Assembly (NCBI RefSeq): GCF_016031635.1
Contig: NZ_JACEGD010000004.1
Span: 1-64,000 of the forward strand
DNA length: 64,000 nucleotides
From: Bradyrhizobium diversitatis
GTDB taxonomy: Bacteria > Pseudomonadota > Alphaproteobacteria > Rhizobiales > Xanthobacteraceae
Reading direction: 5' to 3'
Shown: positions 17,182 through 27,776 of the stretch, in pieces
Numbering within the stretch: the stretch's first letter is position 1
Layout: each line of letters begins with the position of its first letter
Program-made: the position numbers and the translations under genes
The notes under the pieces: model-generated
Database searches by the model: none
Told to the model about the DNA's origin: nothing
What the model saw: only the letters and a program-made list of their open reading frames with translations

Positions 17182-18825
17182 TCAACCTCGTTCGACGCTG
17201 CGCATCGCCGCGCGGCTGCCGCGATCGACCTCGCGCAGCAGCTTGTAGACCTCGCGCTTGCGGGCGTGAAACGCGGTCATATCAGGCGCAGTCGGCTCGC
17301 TCTTCCGCCCCAGCGCCGACATTTTGGCCATGGTCTCGGCGATGGTGGCATAGGCGCCGCCGGCCACCGCCCCCAGCATCGCGGCGCCCAGCAGCACCGG
17401 CTCCTTCGTCTGCGGCAGCGCGACGCTGAGACCGGTCGTATCCGCCATGATCTGCCGCACCAGAGGACTGCGGCTGGCGCCGCCGCCCATGATCATGATG
17501 TTCGAGCGTACGCCATGAGCGGCAAAGGCCTCGATCACCTCGGCAAGACCATAAGCGAGCCCGCAGAGGCCGGCGACGAACAACCGCTCCATGGAGGCGA
17601 TGTCGGTGTCGAGATCGAGACCGGCGATCACCGCGCGCGTGTCAGGGTCGGCATAAGGAGAGCGGTTGCCGATGAACTCAGGCAGCACATGAACGTCACG
17701 CGCGAGCAGCGCCGCGCGGCTGGCATCGCCGGCGCGCGCCATGATGCGGCGCTCCAGGAAGTCGATGAGGTCGAGGCCTTCGCGGCGTGCCGCCGCGCTC
17801 GCCTCGCCGAACCCGGGATGCGACTTGAGGAGATGGTCGATCGCCGCGCCCGCGGCCGACTGGCCGCCCTCGTTGAGCCAGAACTCCGGGACCATGCCGG
17901 AATAATAAGGCCCCCACACGCCGGGGACGAAGCACGGCTCTTTCGTCGTCGCCATGATGCAGGCCGACGTTCCCATGATGTAGGCAAGACGGTCGCTGAC
18001 ATCGCCCGCCCCGCCCGCCCCATCGCGGCCGCCGATCGCGCCGACACCGCCGGCATGCGCGTCAATCAGCGACGCGCCGACCGGCGTGCCCGGGGTCAGG
18101 CCGAGTTCGGCTGCGGCTGCCGGCGTGAGACCTGCGCCGAGCCGCGTGCCGGGTGCGACGATCTCGGTGCCGATGCGCGCGTAGTTCTCGGCGACGAAGT
18201 CGGATAGGCCGATGCGCCTGAAGAACGGCGCACTCCAGCCGCCATCATGGGCAAGGTAGTTCCACTTGCAGGTGACGGTACAGGTCGAACGCTGCAGTGC
18301 GCCGGTCGCACGCCAGGTCAGATAGTCGGCCAGATCGAAGAAGTGACCGGCGCCGTCAAAACTCGCGCGCAGATGCCGCTTCAGCCATAGCAGCTTCGGC
18401 ATCTCCATCTCCGGCGAGATCGAGCCACCGACATAGCGCAGCACGGCATCCTCCGTCTCGTTGATCAGCCGCGCTTCTGCCGTGGCGCGATGGTCCATCC
18501 AGACGATGACGTTGCGCTGCGCCTCGCCGGACGTGCTGACGGTGAGCGGCTCGCCTTGCGGATCAAGCACCACAAGGGAACAGGTGGCGTCAAAACCGAT
18601 GCCGCCGATGCTGTCGGGTGCGATCGCGGCCTCCGCCATCGCCGCCCGCACCGACTTGCAGCACGCCTGCCAGATGTCCTGGGAGGACTGCTCGACGATG
18701 TCGCCGGCCTCCTGCCAGATCCGGATCGGATGCCTGGCGGTGGCGAGCAGGATACCGGCCTCGTCAAACACCCCTGCCCGCGTGCTCGTGGTCCCCACGT
18801 CGACGCCGATATACGCTCGCGGCAT
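17182..18825 (-). CDS. FGGY-family carbohydrate kinase (ribulokinase-like)
   Basis: The product is 547 aa. The N-terminal ATP-binding motif is YIGVDVGTTSTRAGVFDEAG; the later block SLIDAHAGGVGAIGG and the C-terminal MIMGGGASRSPLVRQIMAD are typical of FGGY kinases. It aligns best in layout with the ribulokinase/ribitol-kinase type (about 540 aa). GGGAG lies 7 nt before the ATG at 18825. It follows the SDR dehydrogenase, so it may phosphorylate a pentulose made from a pentitol. The sugar is not proven. Confidence 0.88.
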   Translation of the reverse strand: MPRAYIGVDVGTTSTRAGVFDEAGILLATARHPIRIWQEAGDIVEQSSQDIWQACCKSVRAAMAEAAIAPDSIGGIGFDATCSLVVLDPQGEPLTVSTSGEAQRNVIVWMDHRATAEARLINETEDAVLRYVGGSISPEMEMPKLLWLKRHLRASFDGAGHFFDLADYLTWRATGALQRSTCTVTCKWNYLAHDGGWSAPFFRRIGLSDFVAENYARIGTEIVAPGTRLGAGLTPAAAAELGLTPGTPVGASLIDAHAGGVGAIGGRDGAGGAGDVSDRLAYIMGTSACIMATTKEPCFVPGVWGPYYSGMVPEFWLNEGGQSAAGAAIDHLLKSHPGFGEASAAARREGLDLIDFLERRIMARAGDASRAALLARDVHVLPEFIGNRSPYADPDTRAVIAGLDLDTDIASMERLFVAGLCGLAYGLAEVIEAFAAHGVRSNIMIMGGGASRSPLVRQIMADTTGLSVALPQTKEPVLLGAAMLGAVAGGAYATIAETMAKMSALGRKSEPTAPDMTAFHARKREVYKLLREVDRGSRAAMRSVERG

Positions 18826-18865
18826 TGTCGCTCCCGGTCGCTTCTCGCCAGTTTTGACGGTGAGC

Positions 18866-19639
18866 CTACCAGCAAGTGTAGCCGCCATCCACCAGCACGA
18901 TGCTGCCGGTCATCAGGCTCGCGGCTTCCGAGGAGAGGAACAGCACGACGGAGGCGATCTCCTCGACCTGCCCCATCCGCGCCATCGGAGTTCCGCCGAT
19001 CCAGGCGTCGTACATCTTCGGATTGCTCTTCACGAAGGCATTCAGCGGCGTCTCGATATAGGTCGGCGCCACCGCGTTGACGCGGATGCCGCGCGTGCCC
19101 CATTCGGCGGCGAGCGACTTGGTCAGATGGTGCACGCCGGCCTTGGAGGCGTTGTAAAAGCACTGTTCCTGCGGCTTGTTGACGATGAAGCCGGACATCG
19201 AGCCGACGTTGACGATGGCGCCGCTCCCGGCCTTGAGCATGTGCTTGCCGAATTCGCGGCAACACCAGAACGTGCCATTGAGGTTGACGTCGATGACGTT
19301 GAGCCAGTGCTCGTCGGTCACGGTCTCGGCCGGGGTCTCGCTCCGCGCGATGCCGGCATTGTTGACGAGGATATCGACCTTGCCATGGCGGGCGACGAGG
19401 TCGTTCGCGACCTCCGCCACACGCCTGGTGTCGGTGACGTCCATGATCGCGGTCTCGATGTCGAAGCCCTTCGCCTTCAGGCCGGCTTTGGCGCTGTCGG
19501 CGACCTTGCCGTCGCGGTCTCCGATCACGACCCTGGCGCCGGCCTCGGCCAGCGCTTCGGCGCAGGCAAGGCCAATGCCCTGGCCGCCGCCGGTGATGAA
19601 CGCGGTCTTGCCGTTCAGCTTGAATTTTTCGAGGTACAT
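18866..19639 (-). CDS. SDR-family polyol dehydrogenase
   Basis: The product is 257 aa. The NAD-binding motif is TGGGQGIG, NNAG is intact, and the catalytic Ser-Tyr-Lys are in GSMSGF and CFYNASKAG. The C-terminus VDGGYTCW matches classical SDRs. The ATG at 19639 has GGAAAG upstream. The position between an ABC importer and two sugar kinases suggests a polyol (for example arabinitol, ribitol, sorbitol or galactitol) dehydrogenase. It starts 32 bp after the ATPase gene. Confidence 0.86.
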   Translation of the reverse strand: MYLEKFKLNGKTAFITGGGQGIGLACAEALAEAGARVVIGDRDGKVADSAKAGLKAKGFDIETAIMDVTDTRRVAEVANDLVARHGKVDILVNNAGIARSETPAETVTDEHWLNVIDVNLNGTFWCCREFGKHMLKAGSGAIVNVGSMSGFIVNKPQEQCFYNASKAGVHHLTKSLAAEWGTRGIRVNAVAPTYIETPLNAFVKSNPKMYDAWIGGTPMARMGQVEEIASVVLFLSSEAASLMTGSIVLVDGGYTCW

Positions 19640-19670
19640 GATCGTCTTTCCGTTGTCTCGTCGTGTCTTG

Positions 19671-20678
<1,008 letters not shown>

Positions 20679-20693
20679 GATCCGCCAGCCCCT

Positions 20694-21524
20694 CTACTTC
20701 ACCGCGCCAAAGGTGAGCCCGCGCACGAGCTGCTTCTGGCTGAACCAACCGAGGACGAGAATCGGCGCGATCGCCAGCGTGGACGCCGCCGACAATTTCG
20801 CCCAGAACAGCCCTTCCGGGCTCGAATAGGACGCGATGAACGTGGTGAGCGGCGCGGCGTTCGAGGTCGACAGATTGAGCGTCCAGAACGCCTCGTTCCA
20901 GGCCAGGATCAGGTTGAGCAGCAGGGTCGATGCGAGCCCCGGGATCGCCATCGGCGTCAGGACATAGACCAGCTCGCGGCCGACGGTGGCACCGTCCATG
21001 CGCGCGGCCTCCAGGATGTCGCGCGGGATCTCCTTGAAATAGGTGAACAGCATCCAGATCACGATCGGCAAATTGCCGAGGCAGAGGATGAAGACGAGGC
21101 CGATGCGGGAATCGAGCAGGCCGAAGGACTTGTAGATCAGATAGATCGGCACCAGCACGCCGACCGGCGGCATCATCTTGGTCGAGAGCATCCAGAGCAG
21201 GATGTCCTTGGTGCGCCTGGTCGGCGAGAACGCCATCGACCAGGCCGCGGGAATGGCGATCAAGAGCGCTATCAGCGTCGAGCCGCCGGCGATGATGATC
21301 GAGTTCATCGCGTGGTGGAAATAGTCGCTGCGCTCCTGCACGGTCGCGTAGTTCTCCGTGGTCCAGTGGAAGAACAGGAAGGATGGCGGTATCGCAAACG
21401 CCTCGAGCTCGGTCTTGAAGCTCGCCAGCACCATCCAGAGGATCGGGAAGAAAATCAGGAAGCCGAACAGCCAGGCTGCCGCCGTCGAGATCACCACCCG
21501 CCGCGTCGTCGCCATCCGCGCCAT
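20694..21524 (-). CDS. CUT1 sugar ABC permease (MalG type)
   Basis: The product is 276 aa with six membrane spans and the EAA loop EIPRDILEAARMDGATVGRE. The N-terminus (MARMATTRRVVISTAAAWLF) and C-terminal KQLVRGLTFGAVK fit MalG-type permeases. It starts 3 bp after the first permease gene and is followed by the ATPase, so it belongs to the same importer. Confidence 0.92.
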   Translation of the reverse strand: MARMATTRRVVISTAAAWLFGFLIFFPILWMVLASFKTELEAFAIPPSFLFFHWTTENYATVQERSDYFHHAMNSIIIAGGSTLIALLIAIPAAWSMAFSPTRRTKDILLWMLSTKMMPPVGVLVPIYLIYKSFGLLDSRIGLVFILCLGNLPIVIWMLFTYFKEIPRDILEAARMDGATVGRELVYVLTPMAIPGLASTLLLNLILAWNEAFWTLNLSTSNAAPLTTFIASYSSPEGLFWAKLSAASTLAIAPILVLGWFSQKQLVRGLTFGAVK

Positions 21525-21527
21525 GCT

Positions 21528-22400
21528 TCAGGCCTCCAGATTGCGGCCGACGATGCGGACCAGGAAGAAGGCGACGATGTTGGCAATCACAACGGCGACG
21601 AGGCCGCCCGCGGAGGCTGTGCCGACGTCGAACTGGATCAGCGCCTGCGAATAGATCAGGAAGGCGATGTTGGTGGTCTGCAGGCCAGGCCCGCCGCCGG
21701 TCGTGACGAAGATCTCGGCGAACACCGTCAGCAGGAAGATGGTCTCGATCAGGATCACCACGGTGATGGGCCGCGCCAGATGCGGCAGCGTGATGTAGAT
21801 GAAGGTCGACACAGCGCTGGCGCCGTCCATCTCTGCGGCCTCCTTCTGCTCCTCGTCGAGCGATTGTAGCGCGGTGAGCAGGATCAGCGTCGCGAACGGC
21901 AGCCATTGCCAGGCAACGATCAGGATCACCGCAAACAACGGTACATCGTTGAACCAGTCGATCGGCGTCAGGTGAAACAACTGGGCGAGCCAGGCGAACA
22001 GGCCGGACACCGGATGCATCAACAGGTTCTTCCAGACCAGCGCGCTCACCGTCGGCATCACGAAGAACGGCGCGATCACCATCAGCCGCACCATATTGCG
22101 GCCGATCACGGGCTGGTCCATCAGCAGCGCCAGGGGAATGCCGAGCAGGATGGTCAGCGCCAGCACCGAGCCGACCAGCACCAGCGTGTTCTGGAGCGAA
22201 GCGAGGAAGGCGGGATCGGAGAGGAAGTAGCGGAAATTCTCCAGCCCGACGAAGGCTTCGGAGCCGGGATCGAGCAGGCTGTAATGCAGAGTCGAGAAGT
22301 AGAGCGTCAGCGCGAGCGGGACGATCATCCAGATGAACAGCAGCCCGACCGCCGGCGTCAGGAGCGAGCGCGCAAGAAGCTGCGTTTGCCGGGTCGCCAT
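21528..22400 (-). CDS. CUT1 sugar ABC permease (MalF type)
   Basis: The product is 290 aa. It shows the MalF-type N-terminal segment (SLLTPAVGLLFIWMIVPLAL), the periplasmic FVGLENFRYFLSDPAF block and the EAA loop EEQKEAAEMDGASAVSTFIY. AAAAGGAGA lies upstream of the ATG at 22400. It lies 3 bp ahead of the MalG-type gene and about 90 bp after the binding-protein gene. Confidence 0.92.
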   Translation of the reverse strand: MATRQTQLLARSLLTPAVGLLFIWMIVPLALTLYFSTLHYSLLDPGSEAFVGLENFRYFLSDPAFLASLQNTLVLVGSVLALTILLGIPLALLMDQPVIGRNMVRLMVIAPFFVMPTVSALVWKNLLMHPVSGLFAWLAQLFHLTPIDWFNDVPLFAVILIVAWQWLPFATLILLTALQSLDEEQKEAAEMDGASAVSTFIYITLPHLARPITVVILIETIFLLTVFAEIFVTTGGGPGLQTTNIAFLIYSQALIQFDVGTASAGGLVAVVIANIVAFFLVRIVGRNLEA

Positions 22401-22493
22401 CCCTGGCTTCTCCTTTTCGGGGGAAGAAGGCGGCCATCCATCCGGGGATGGGTGGATGGCCGCCAGTCTGAGCTCAGGAGGAAGAGCCCGGGT

Positions 22494-23804
22494 TCACTTG
22501 ATGTAGCCGGCGCGCTTCATCTCGCGCTCGGTTGCGGATTGCGCGGCGGTCAGGGCCGCATCGACCGTCATCGATCCTGCAAGCGCGGCTGAGAACTGCT
22601 GGCCCACCTGCGTGCCGATACCCTGGAATTCAGGGATCGCGGCGTATTGCACGCCGACGTAAGGAACAGGCTTCACCGTCGGCTTGTTGGGATCGGCGGC
22701 GTCGATCGAGGCCAGCGTCAGTTTCGCGAACGGCGCAACCTTCAGGTACTCATCGTTCTGGTAGAGCGAGGTGCGCGTGCCCGGCGGCACGTTGGCCCAG
22801 CCCTCTTTCGCGGCCACCAGCTTGATGTAGTCCTTGCTCGTTGCCCAAGCGATGAATTTCTCGGCTGCTTCCGTCTTCTTGGAGCCGGCGGGGATTGCGA
22901 GATTCCAGGCCCACAGCCAGTTGGCGTTCTTGCCAAGTCCGGTGTTCGGCGCGAGCGCGAAGCCGACCTTGTCAGCGACCTTGGAGTCCTTGGGATTGGT
23001 GACGAAGGACGCCGCGACCGTGGCATCGATCCACATCGCGCATTTGCCCGCGTTGAACAGCGCCAGATTCTCGTTGAAGCCGTTGGAGCTTGCGCCCGGA
23101 GGGCCGGCCTCCTTCATCAGATTGACGTAGGTCGTCAGCGTCGCCTTCCATTCCGGCGTGTTGAACTGCGGCTCCCACTTCTCGTCGAACCAGCGCGCGC
23201 CGAAGGAATTGGCCATCGCCGAAAGGAACGCCATGTTCTCGCCCCAACCGGCCTTGCCGCGTAGGCAGATGCCGTAGGTGCCGGCGCTCTTGTCGGTGAG
23301 CTTCCTGGCGGCATCGACGACGAAATCCCAAGTCGGCTTCTCCGGCATCTTCAGGCCGGCCTTCTCGAACAGATCGGTGCGATACATCACCATGGAGCTC
23401 TCGCCGTAGAACGGAGCGGCATAGAGCTTGCCGTCGGCGGACACCGCGTCCTTGATCTTGGGCAGGAGGTCGGCGACGTCGTAATCGGCGCCGAGATTGG
23501 CGAGCGGCACCAGCCAGCCCTTCTTGGCCCAGATCGGCACTTCATAGGTGCCGATGGTGAGGACGTCGAACTGGCCGCCCTTGGTGGCGATGTCGGTGGT
23601 GACGCGCTGGCGCAGCACGTTCTCCTCCAGCGTCACCCACTTCACGGTGATGTCGGGGTTCTTCTTGGTGAACTCGCCCGTCAGCCCCTGCATACGGATC
23701 ATGTCGCCATTGTTGACCGTCGCGATCGTGAGGATGGTTTCGGCCATCGCAGGGACGGCCAGCAGGACAGACGCGCCGCAGACGGCGCCGAGGACATGTT
23801 TCAC
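22494..23804 (-). CDS. CUT1 sugar/polyol substrate-binding protein
   Basis: The product is 436 aa. A GTG start (23804) is preceded by GGGAGG at 5 nt, and a signal peptide follows (KHVLGAVCGASVLLAVPAMA). The mature part has the family-1 layout (ATVNNGDMIRMQGLTGEFTK), TIGTYEVPIWAKKGWLVPLA and GKCAMWIDATVAA. This resembles mannitol/sorbitol-binding proteins (SmoE type) by layout, but I cannot prove the ligand. It is the first transporter gene of the polyol operon. Confidence 0.9.
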   Translation of the reverse strand: MKHVLGAVCGASVLLAVPAMAETILTIATVNNGDMIRMQGLTGEFTKKNPDITVKWVTLEENVLRQRVTTDIATKGGQFDVLTIGTYEVPIWAKKGWLVPLANLGADYDVADLLPKIKDAVSADGKLYAAPFYGESSMVMYRTDLFEKAGLKMPEKPTWDFVVDAARKLTDKSAGTYGICLRGKAGWGENMAFLSAMANSFGARWFDEKWEPQFNTPEWKATLTTYVNLMKEAGPPGASSNGFNENLALFNAGKCAMWIDATVAASFVTNPKDSKVADKVGFALAPNTGLGKNANWLWAWNLAIPAGSKKTEAAEKFIAWATSKDYIKLVAAKEGWANVPPGTRTSLYQNDEYLKVAPFAKLTLASIDAADPNKPTVKPVPYVGVQYAAIPEFQGIGTQVGQQFSAALAGSMTVDAALTAAQSATEREMKRAGYIK

Positions 23805-23960
23805 GGTGACCTCCCTTGGACTCGCGCTTTTGAGCATATGCCCACGCGTTGGGCGTATGTTCAATGGCGGCGCGGCGCTTGTCAAGCAGCCGCGCGGGTG
23901 TTTCAGCAACTTATGAGTGCTGCGGTGCGGGAGGGGACCGAAAGTGTTGCCTAGCCCACA

Positions 23961-24134
23961 GCTGTCATGCTCCGCGACCCGGCTACGCCAAGGCTTCGCC
24001 GGGGTCGAGGTCTAGGGGCGCCGAAGCTTTAGCGTAGGCGGCACGCGGGGCATCCAGTATTCCGTGCAACGAATGATTTGCCCCAAGAGGGTCCGCGGCG
24101 CACTGGATCATCCGCCTTCGCGGATGATGACAGC
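23961..24134. repeat. Composite palindromic intergenic element
   Basis: The ends GCTGTCAT (23961-23968) and ATGACAGC (24127-24134) are a perfect inverted pair. Inside, the block GGCTACGCCAAGGCTTCGCC (23981-24000) is matched inverted by 24019-24039 with 17 of 21 bases. A perfect 9-bp hairpin (ATCATCCGC at 24107-24115, loop CTTC, GCGGATGAT at 24120-24128) lies near the right end. The element is 174 bp and lies just outside the SorC gene stop. It looks like a dispersed REP-type element. Confidence 0.75.
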
Positions 24135-24157
24135 GGCGCAAGTGGCGAGACCGCCCG

Positions 24158-25108
24158 CTACCGCTCCAGAATCGCCCTTGCCGTCGCTTCGTCGGTGATC
24201 AGCCCGTTGATCAGGCCCCCGTTCAACGCCGCGGCGATCGCCGTAACCTTGGCCGCGCCCACTGCCGCGCCGATCGTCGTGGTCTTCGCCGGCACTTCCG
24301 GCGGGATGCTGGTGACGCGCTTGTTGGTGCCGGCCTTGAGCAGACGGCCTCTGGAATCATAGGCCCAGCCGGTGATCTCGCCGATGGCACCCAGGCGCAT
24401 CATCTCGAACAATTCGTCGCGGGTAACGAAGCCGTCGATGTGGACCTGCGCCTTCTGGTCCATCTGGCCGATGCCGACGAGGCGCAAATCGGCCTTGGCC
24501 GCGACCGCCTTCACCTTCGCGATCGGCTCGATGCGCACCATCCTGTTGCGCTCGTCTTCCGACGACATCAGGAACGGCAGCGGCATCGGATAGTGCCGCG
24601 CGCCGGTGCGGTCGGCGAGCCGGCCGACGGTGTCGTAGAAGCTCGCCGAACCGTCGGCGGAGATGTTGCCGACCAGCGAGACGATCTGGTGATTGGGCCG
24701 GTCGATCGGCGTGACGCGCTCGACCGCGGCGCGCACCGCGCGGCCGGTGCCGAGCGCGACGATGACGGGCGTCTCCGATCGCAGCGTCGCATCCAGCAGG
24801 TTGGCGCAGCGTTCGGCGATGCCTGCGGTTGCCTGCGGCGCGGCGGCATCGGCCGGCACCACCTCGCAATGGATGAGGTCGAACCGCTCCTTCAGGCGCG
24901 CCGCCAGTTCCATGCAGGCGGCGATGGGATGCTCGAGCCGAAAGGTGATGAGCCGCTCGGCCAGGCACAGCGACACCAGCCGCTGCGCCGAGGCGCGCGA
25001 GACCTGGAGCATCCTTGCGATCTCGTCCTGGGTATGGCCGGCAATGAAATAGAGCCAGCCGGCGCGGGCGGCATCGTCGAGCCTCGACTTGTCGTTCTCG
25101 GCGGCCAT
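24158..25108 (-). CDS. SorC/DeoR-type sugar-responsive regulator
   Basis: The product is 316 aa. The N-terminal HTH reads GHTQDEIARMLQVSRASAQR, and the rest is the SorC sugar-phosphate-binding fold (VALGTGRAVRAAVERV, then LVGNISADGSASFYDTVG). It resembles the MtlR/SorC class that controls polyol loci. It starts 7 bp after the HAD gene and lies upstream of the binding-protein gene across a repeat-filled gap. Its likely target is the polyol transport operon. Confidence 0.9.
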   Translation of the reverse strand: MAAENDKSRLDDAARAGWLYFIAGHTQDEIARMLQVSRASAQRLVSLCLAERLITFRLEHPIAACMELAARLKERFDLIHCEVVPADAAAPQATAGIAERCANLLDATLRSETPVIVALGTGRAVRAAVERVTPIDRPNHQIVSLVGNISADGSASFYDTVGRLADRTGARHYPMPLPFLMSSEDERNRMVRIEPIAKVKAVAAKADLRLVGIGQMDQKAQVHIDGFVTRDELFEMMRLGAIGEITGWAYDSRGRLLKAGTNKRVTSIPPEVPAKTTTIGAAVGAAKVTAIAAALNGGLINGLITDEATARAILER

Positions 25109-25115
25109 GCGGGCC

Positions 25116-25778
25116 TCACGCCTCCCAGAAATCGCTCATATGCGCAAAGAGCCGATCGGCTCCGGCGGCGGACAATATAGCGCGGCCGTCGCGCGCGCGA
25201 TAATGGCTGCCACCGACAAATCCCCAGACGGTCATGCCGGCGGCCTTGGCGGCCTGCACACCGCTGACGCTGTCCTCGACCACCAGCGTGCGCGCGGGCT
25301 GCGCGCCCATCTTGTCTGCCGCGTAGAGGAAGAGATCTGGCGCCGGCTTGCCGCGCGCGACCATCTGCGCGGTGTAGATCCGATCGCCGAAATGGGCCCG
25401 CAGACCGGTGACGTCGAGCGAGAGCGAGACGCGATCGATGTCGCTCGATGAGGCCACGCAGACCGGCACGGTCAACCCCGAGATCACCGCCCCTACCCCC
25501 GGGATCGGCTCCAGCGAGGCGGCAAACGACTCGAGCACGCGCGACTTCAATCCCGGCAGGAAGCTGTCCGGTAGCGACTGCCCGAGATCACGATAATGCT
25601 GCTCGATCGCCTTGGTGCTGCGCCCGAGAAACAGTTCCAGCGCCTGCGCCTCGCTGAGCGCGAGACCGACCTCGGCCAGCGCTTCGGACAGACAACGGCA
25701 ACTCAAAAGCTCGCTGTCGACGAGCACGCCGTCGCAGTCGAAGATGATCAGATCGGGTTGTGGCTGGCCTTCGTTCAT
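25116..25778 (-). CDS. HAD-family phosphatase/mutase-like
   Basis: The product is 220 aa. The HAD motif I reads LIIFDCDGVLVDSE (Asp14 and Asp16), motif II VCVASSSD, motif III GKPAPDLFL and motif IV LVVEDSVSGV. This is the beta-phosphoglucomutase/sugar-phosphatase-like subclass. Its position ahead of the SorC gene suggests a sugar-phosphate phosphatase in the polyol locus. No firm substrate. Confidence 0.87.
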   Translation of the reverse strand: MNEGQPQPDLIIFDCDGVLVDSELLSCRCLSEALAEVGLALSEAQALELFLGRSTKAIEQHYRDLGQSLPDSFLPGLKSRVLESFAASLEPIPGVGAVISGLTVPVCVASSSDIDRVSLSLDVTGLRAHFGDRIYTAQMVARGKPAPDLFLYAADKMGAQPARTLVVEDSVSGVQAAKAAGMTVWGFVGGSHYRARDGRAILSAAGADRLFAHMSDFWEA

Positions 25779-25854
25779 CCAGCCATTCGATCATATACCC
25801 AATCGCTGAGCAATAGCTCACACACAAGACGACCCGCGGTTCAGTTCGGCCGGG

Positions 25855-27771
25855 TCAATGCGCCACCTGCCGGTAGATCGCCGGCAGTGCCCCCGGCAAC
25901 CGCTTGATGTTGCCGACGATGGCGTAGCCACCGCGGCCGAACAGCGTCGGAAAATAGGATTGCGCGGTCGCGTCGATCGTCACGCCGAACACCGCAATGC
26001 CGAGCCGGCGTGCTTCCTGCACGGATTTCCTGGTGTCTTCGACCGCAAAGCGCCCTTCATAGTGATCGACGTCGTTCGGCTTGCCGTCGGTGAGGACGAG
26101 CAGCAGCTTCTTGCGCTGCGGCTGGCGCGCGAGCCCGGCCGCGGCGTGGCGCACCGCCGCGCCGATCCGCGTGTAATAGCCGGGCCTGAGCGCCCCGATG
26201 CGGCGCTCCACCACCCCGCTCATTGGTTCGCCGAACGCCTTGATCGTTTCGAGTCGCACCCAGGAACGCCGACGTGAGGTGAAGGTCAGGATGCTGTGGT
26301 GGTCGCCGCAAGCCGACAGCCCGTGCGCGAGCACGAGCAGCGCTTCCTTCTCGACGTCGAGCACGCGATAGCCGTCGACCCAGGCATCGGTCGACAGCGA
26401 GACGTCGACCAGCAGCGTGACGGCGAGATCGTGCCCTTGGGGGCGCATCGCGACATGGATGCGATCGAGACCGCCGCCGCTGCCGGCACTGAGATCGCAC
26501 CGCGCGCGCACCAGCGCGTCGAGGTCGAGATCATGTCCGTCGCTCTGGGCACGCATCATCTCGTGACGCGGACGCATGACCTCGAAGCGGCGACGCACCT
26601 GGCGAATGCGTCGGCGCATCGCGTCATCCGCCGTCCAGTTCTCGCCTTCCTCGGACGCCGCAGCCTCGAGCACGCGGCAATGATCCGGCAGATAGGAGCC
26701 GCTGCGATAGTCCCATTCGGGATAGGTCAGGTCCGCATTCAGCTGCGAGGCGTCGAGGGCCTCCGGCGGCAGGTCGAGATCGAACTTGAAGCGGCTCGCC
26801 GGCTTGCCAACGCGGCGGCTGAGCGTGATCTCCTCGAGATCGTCGGCTGCTTTCTGCGCATCCTCGTCCTCGCTGTCGTCAGCCGGGCGGTCGACATTGA
26901 CCATCTCGGCCATCGCGAGGATCTTCTCGAAGCGGTTCAGCACGAACGGATCGCGCCGATTGGCGTCGTCCTCGCGCTCGCGGACGGCAAAGCGCTTGCG
27001 ATCGTCCTTCGCCGCGGCCGCTGCGCCCGGTGCGCATTCGTCTTCGTCCGCATGTGCGGGCGAGAGCTCGCGCGTCCAGCAATCGCCCCAGAGCGGACAC
27101 GGCAGGATCGAGCGATAGCCCGGCGGCGCCCTTTCCGGCAGCGGGCCCGTCCCCATCATCGCCGGCCACAGCCTGCCTGCAGGCGCTCTTCCGGTTCCGA
27201 GCAGGGCCAAGACGATCTGCTCGATCTCTTGCTCGATGCGCGGCAAAAGACGACGGGGCCGGGCCTCGGCGGTGGCCGCGGCAAGCTGCGCGTAATCGGC
27301 GACGAGCCCTGGGAATTGCGTGAGCACCCAGACCGCGGTCTCGCTCGCCCAGCGTAATACCAGAAGATCGCGCCGCAGCGGATCGGCTTCCGCGACCGCC
27401 TCGATCGGCGCGGCCGCGAACCACGCCGCAAGCCAGCGATAGAGCGCTGCGTTCAGGTCCCGGTCGGGAAAGATCGCGATGCGATCGGGCAGGAAGATGG
27501 TTGCGGCGTCGCGGCCCGGCTGCTCGAGTCGCTCGTCTCCGAGGCCGATACGCTGCCGCCAGCCGAGACGATGGCCCGCCCTGCGCGCGCCTGCGCTCGC
27601 GATCTGAACGCCGGTCTCGCCGCCAAGCGCACGGAACATCACCGCGAGCCGGCTTCTCACCTCTGCAAGCGAGACCGCGTAATCGGCATGAATCGGATAG
27701 CTCGCGGTGCCGCCGACCATCCGGTGCCAGGCGCGACCGACCGTTTCCTCCAGTTCGAGGAAGTCGAGCAT
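25855..27771 (-). CDS. norD: Nitric oxide reductase activation protein NorD
   Basis: The product is 638 aa. It ends in a von Willebrand factor A domain: the MIDAS segment TLLVDVSLSTDAW, the later TDGKPNDVDHYEGRF block, and GVTIDATAQSYFPTLFGRGG. An acidic low-complexity stretch (VDRPADDSEDEDAQKAADDL) precedes it. NorD works with the MoxR-type ATPase NorQ to activate the NorCB complex. The start MLDFLELEETVGRAWHRM at 27771 lies 5 bp after norQ; the frame is open a little upstream but runs into norQ. It is the last gene of the nor operon. Confidence 0.93.
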   Translation of the reverse strand: MLDFLELEETVGRAWHRMVGGTASYPIHADYAVSLAEVRSRLAVMFRALGGETGVQIASAGARRAGHRLGWRQRIGLGDERLEQPGRDAATIFLPDRIAIFPDRDLNAALYRWLAAWFAAAPIEAVAEADPLRRDLLVLRWASETAVWVLTQFPGLVADYAQLAAATAEARPRRLLPRIEQEIEQIVLALLGTGRAPAGRLWPAMMGTGPLPERAPPGYRSILPCPLWGDCWTRELSPAHADEDECAPGAAAAAKDDRKRFAVREREDDANRRDPFVLNRFEKILAMAEMVNVDRPADDSEDEDAQKAADDLEEITLSRRVGKPASRFKFDLDLPPEALDASQLNADLTYPEWDYRSGSYLPDHCRVLEAAASEEGENWTADDAMRRRIRQVRRRFEVMRPRHEMMRAQSDGHDLDLDALVRARCDLSAGSGGGLDRIHVAMRPQGHDLAVTLLVDVSLSTDAWVDGYRVLDVEKEALLVLAHGLSACGDHHSILTFTSRRRSWVRLETIKAFGEPMSGVVERRIGALRPGYYTRIGAAVRHAAAGLARQPQRKKLLLVLTDGKPNDVDHYEGRFAVEDTRKSVQEARRLGIAVFGVTIDATAQSYFPTLFGRGGYAIVGNIKRLPGALPAIYRQVAH

Positions 27772-27776
27772 GGGCC

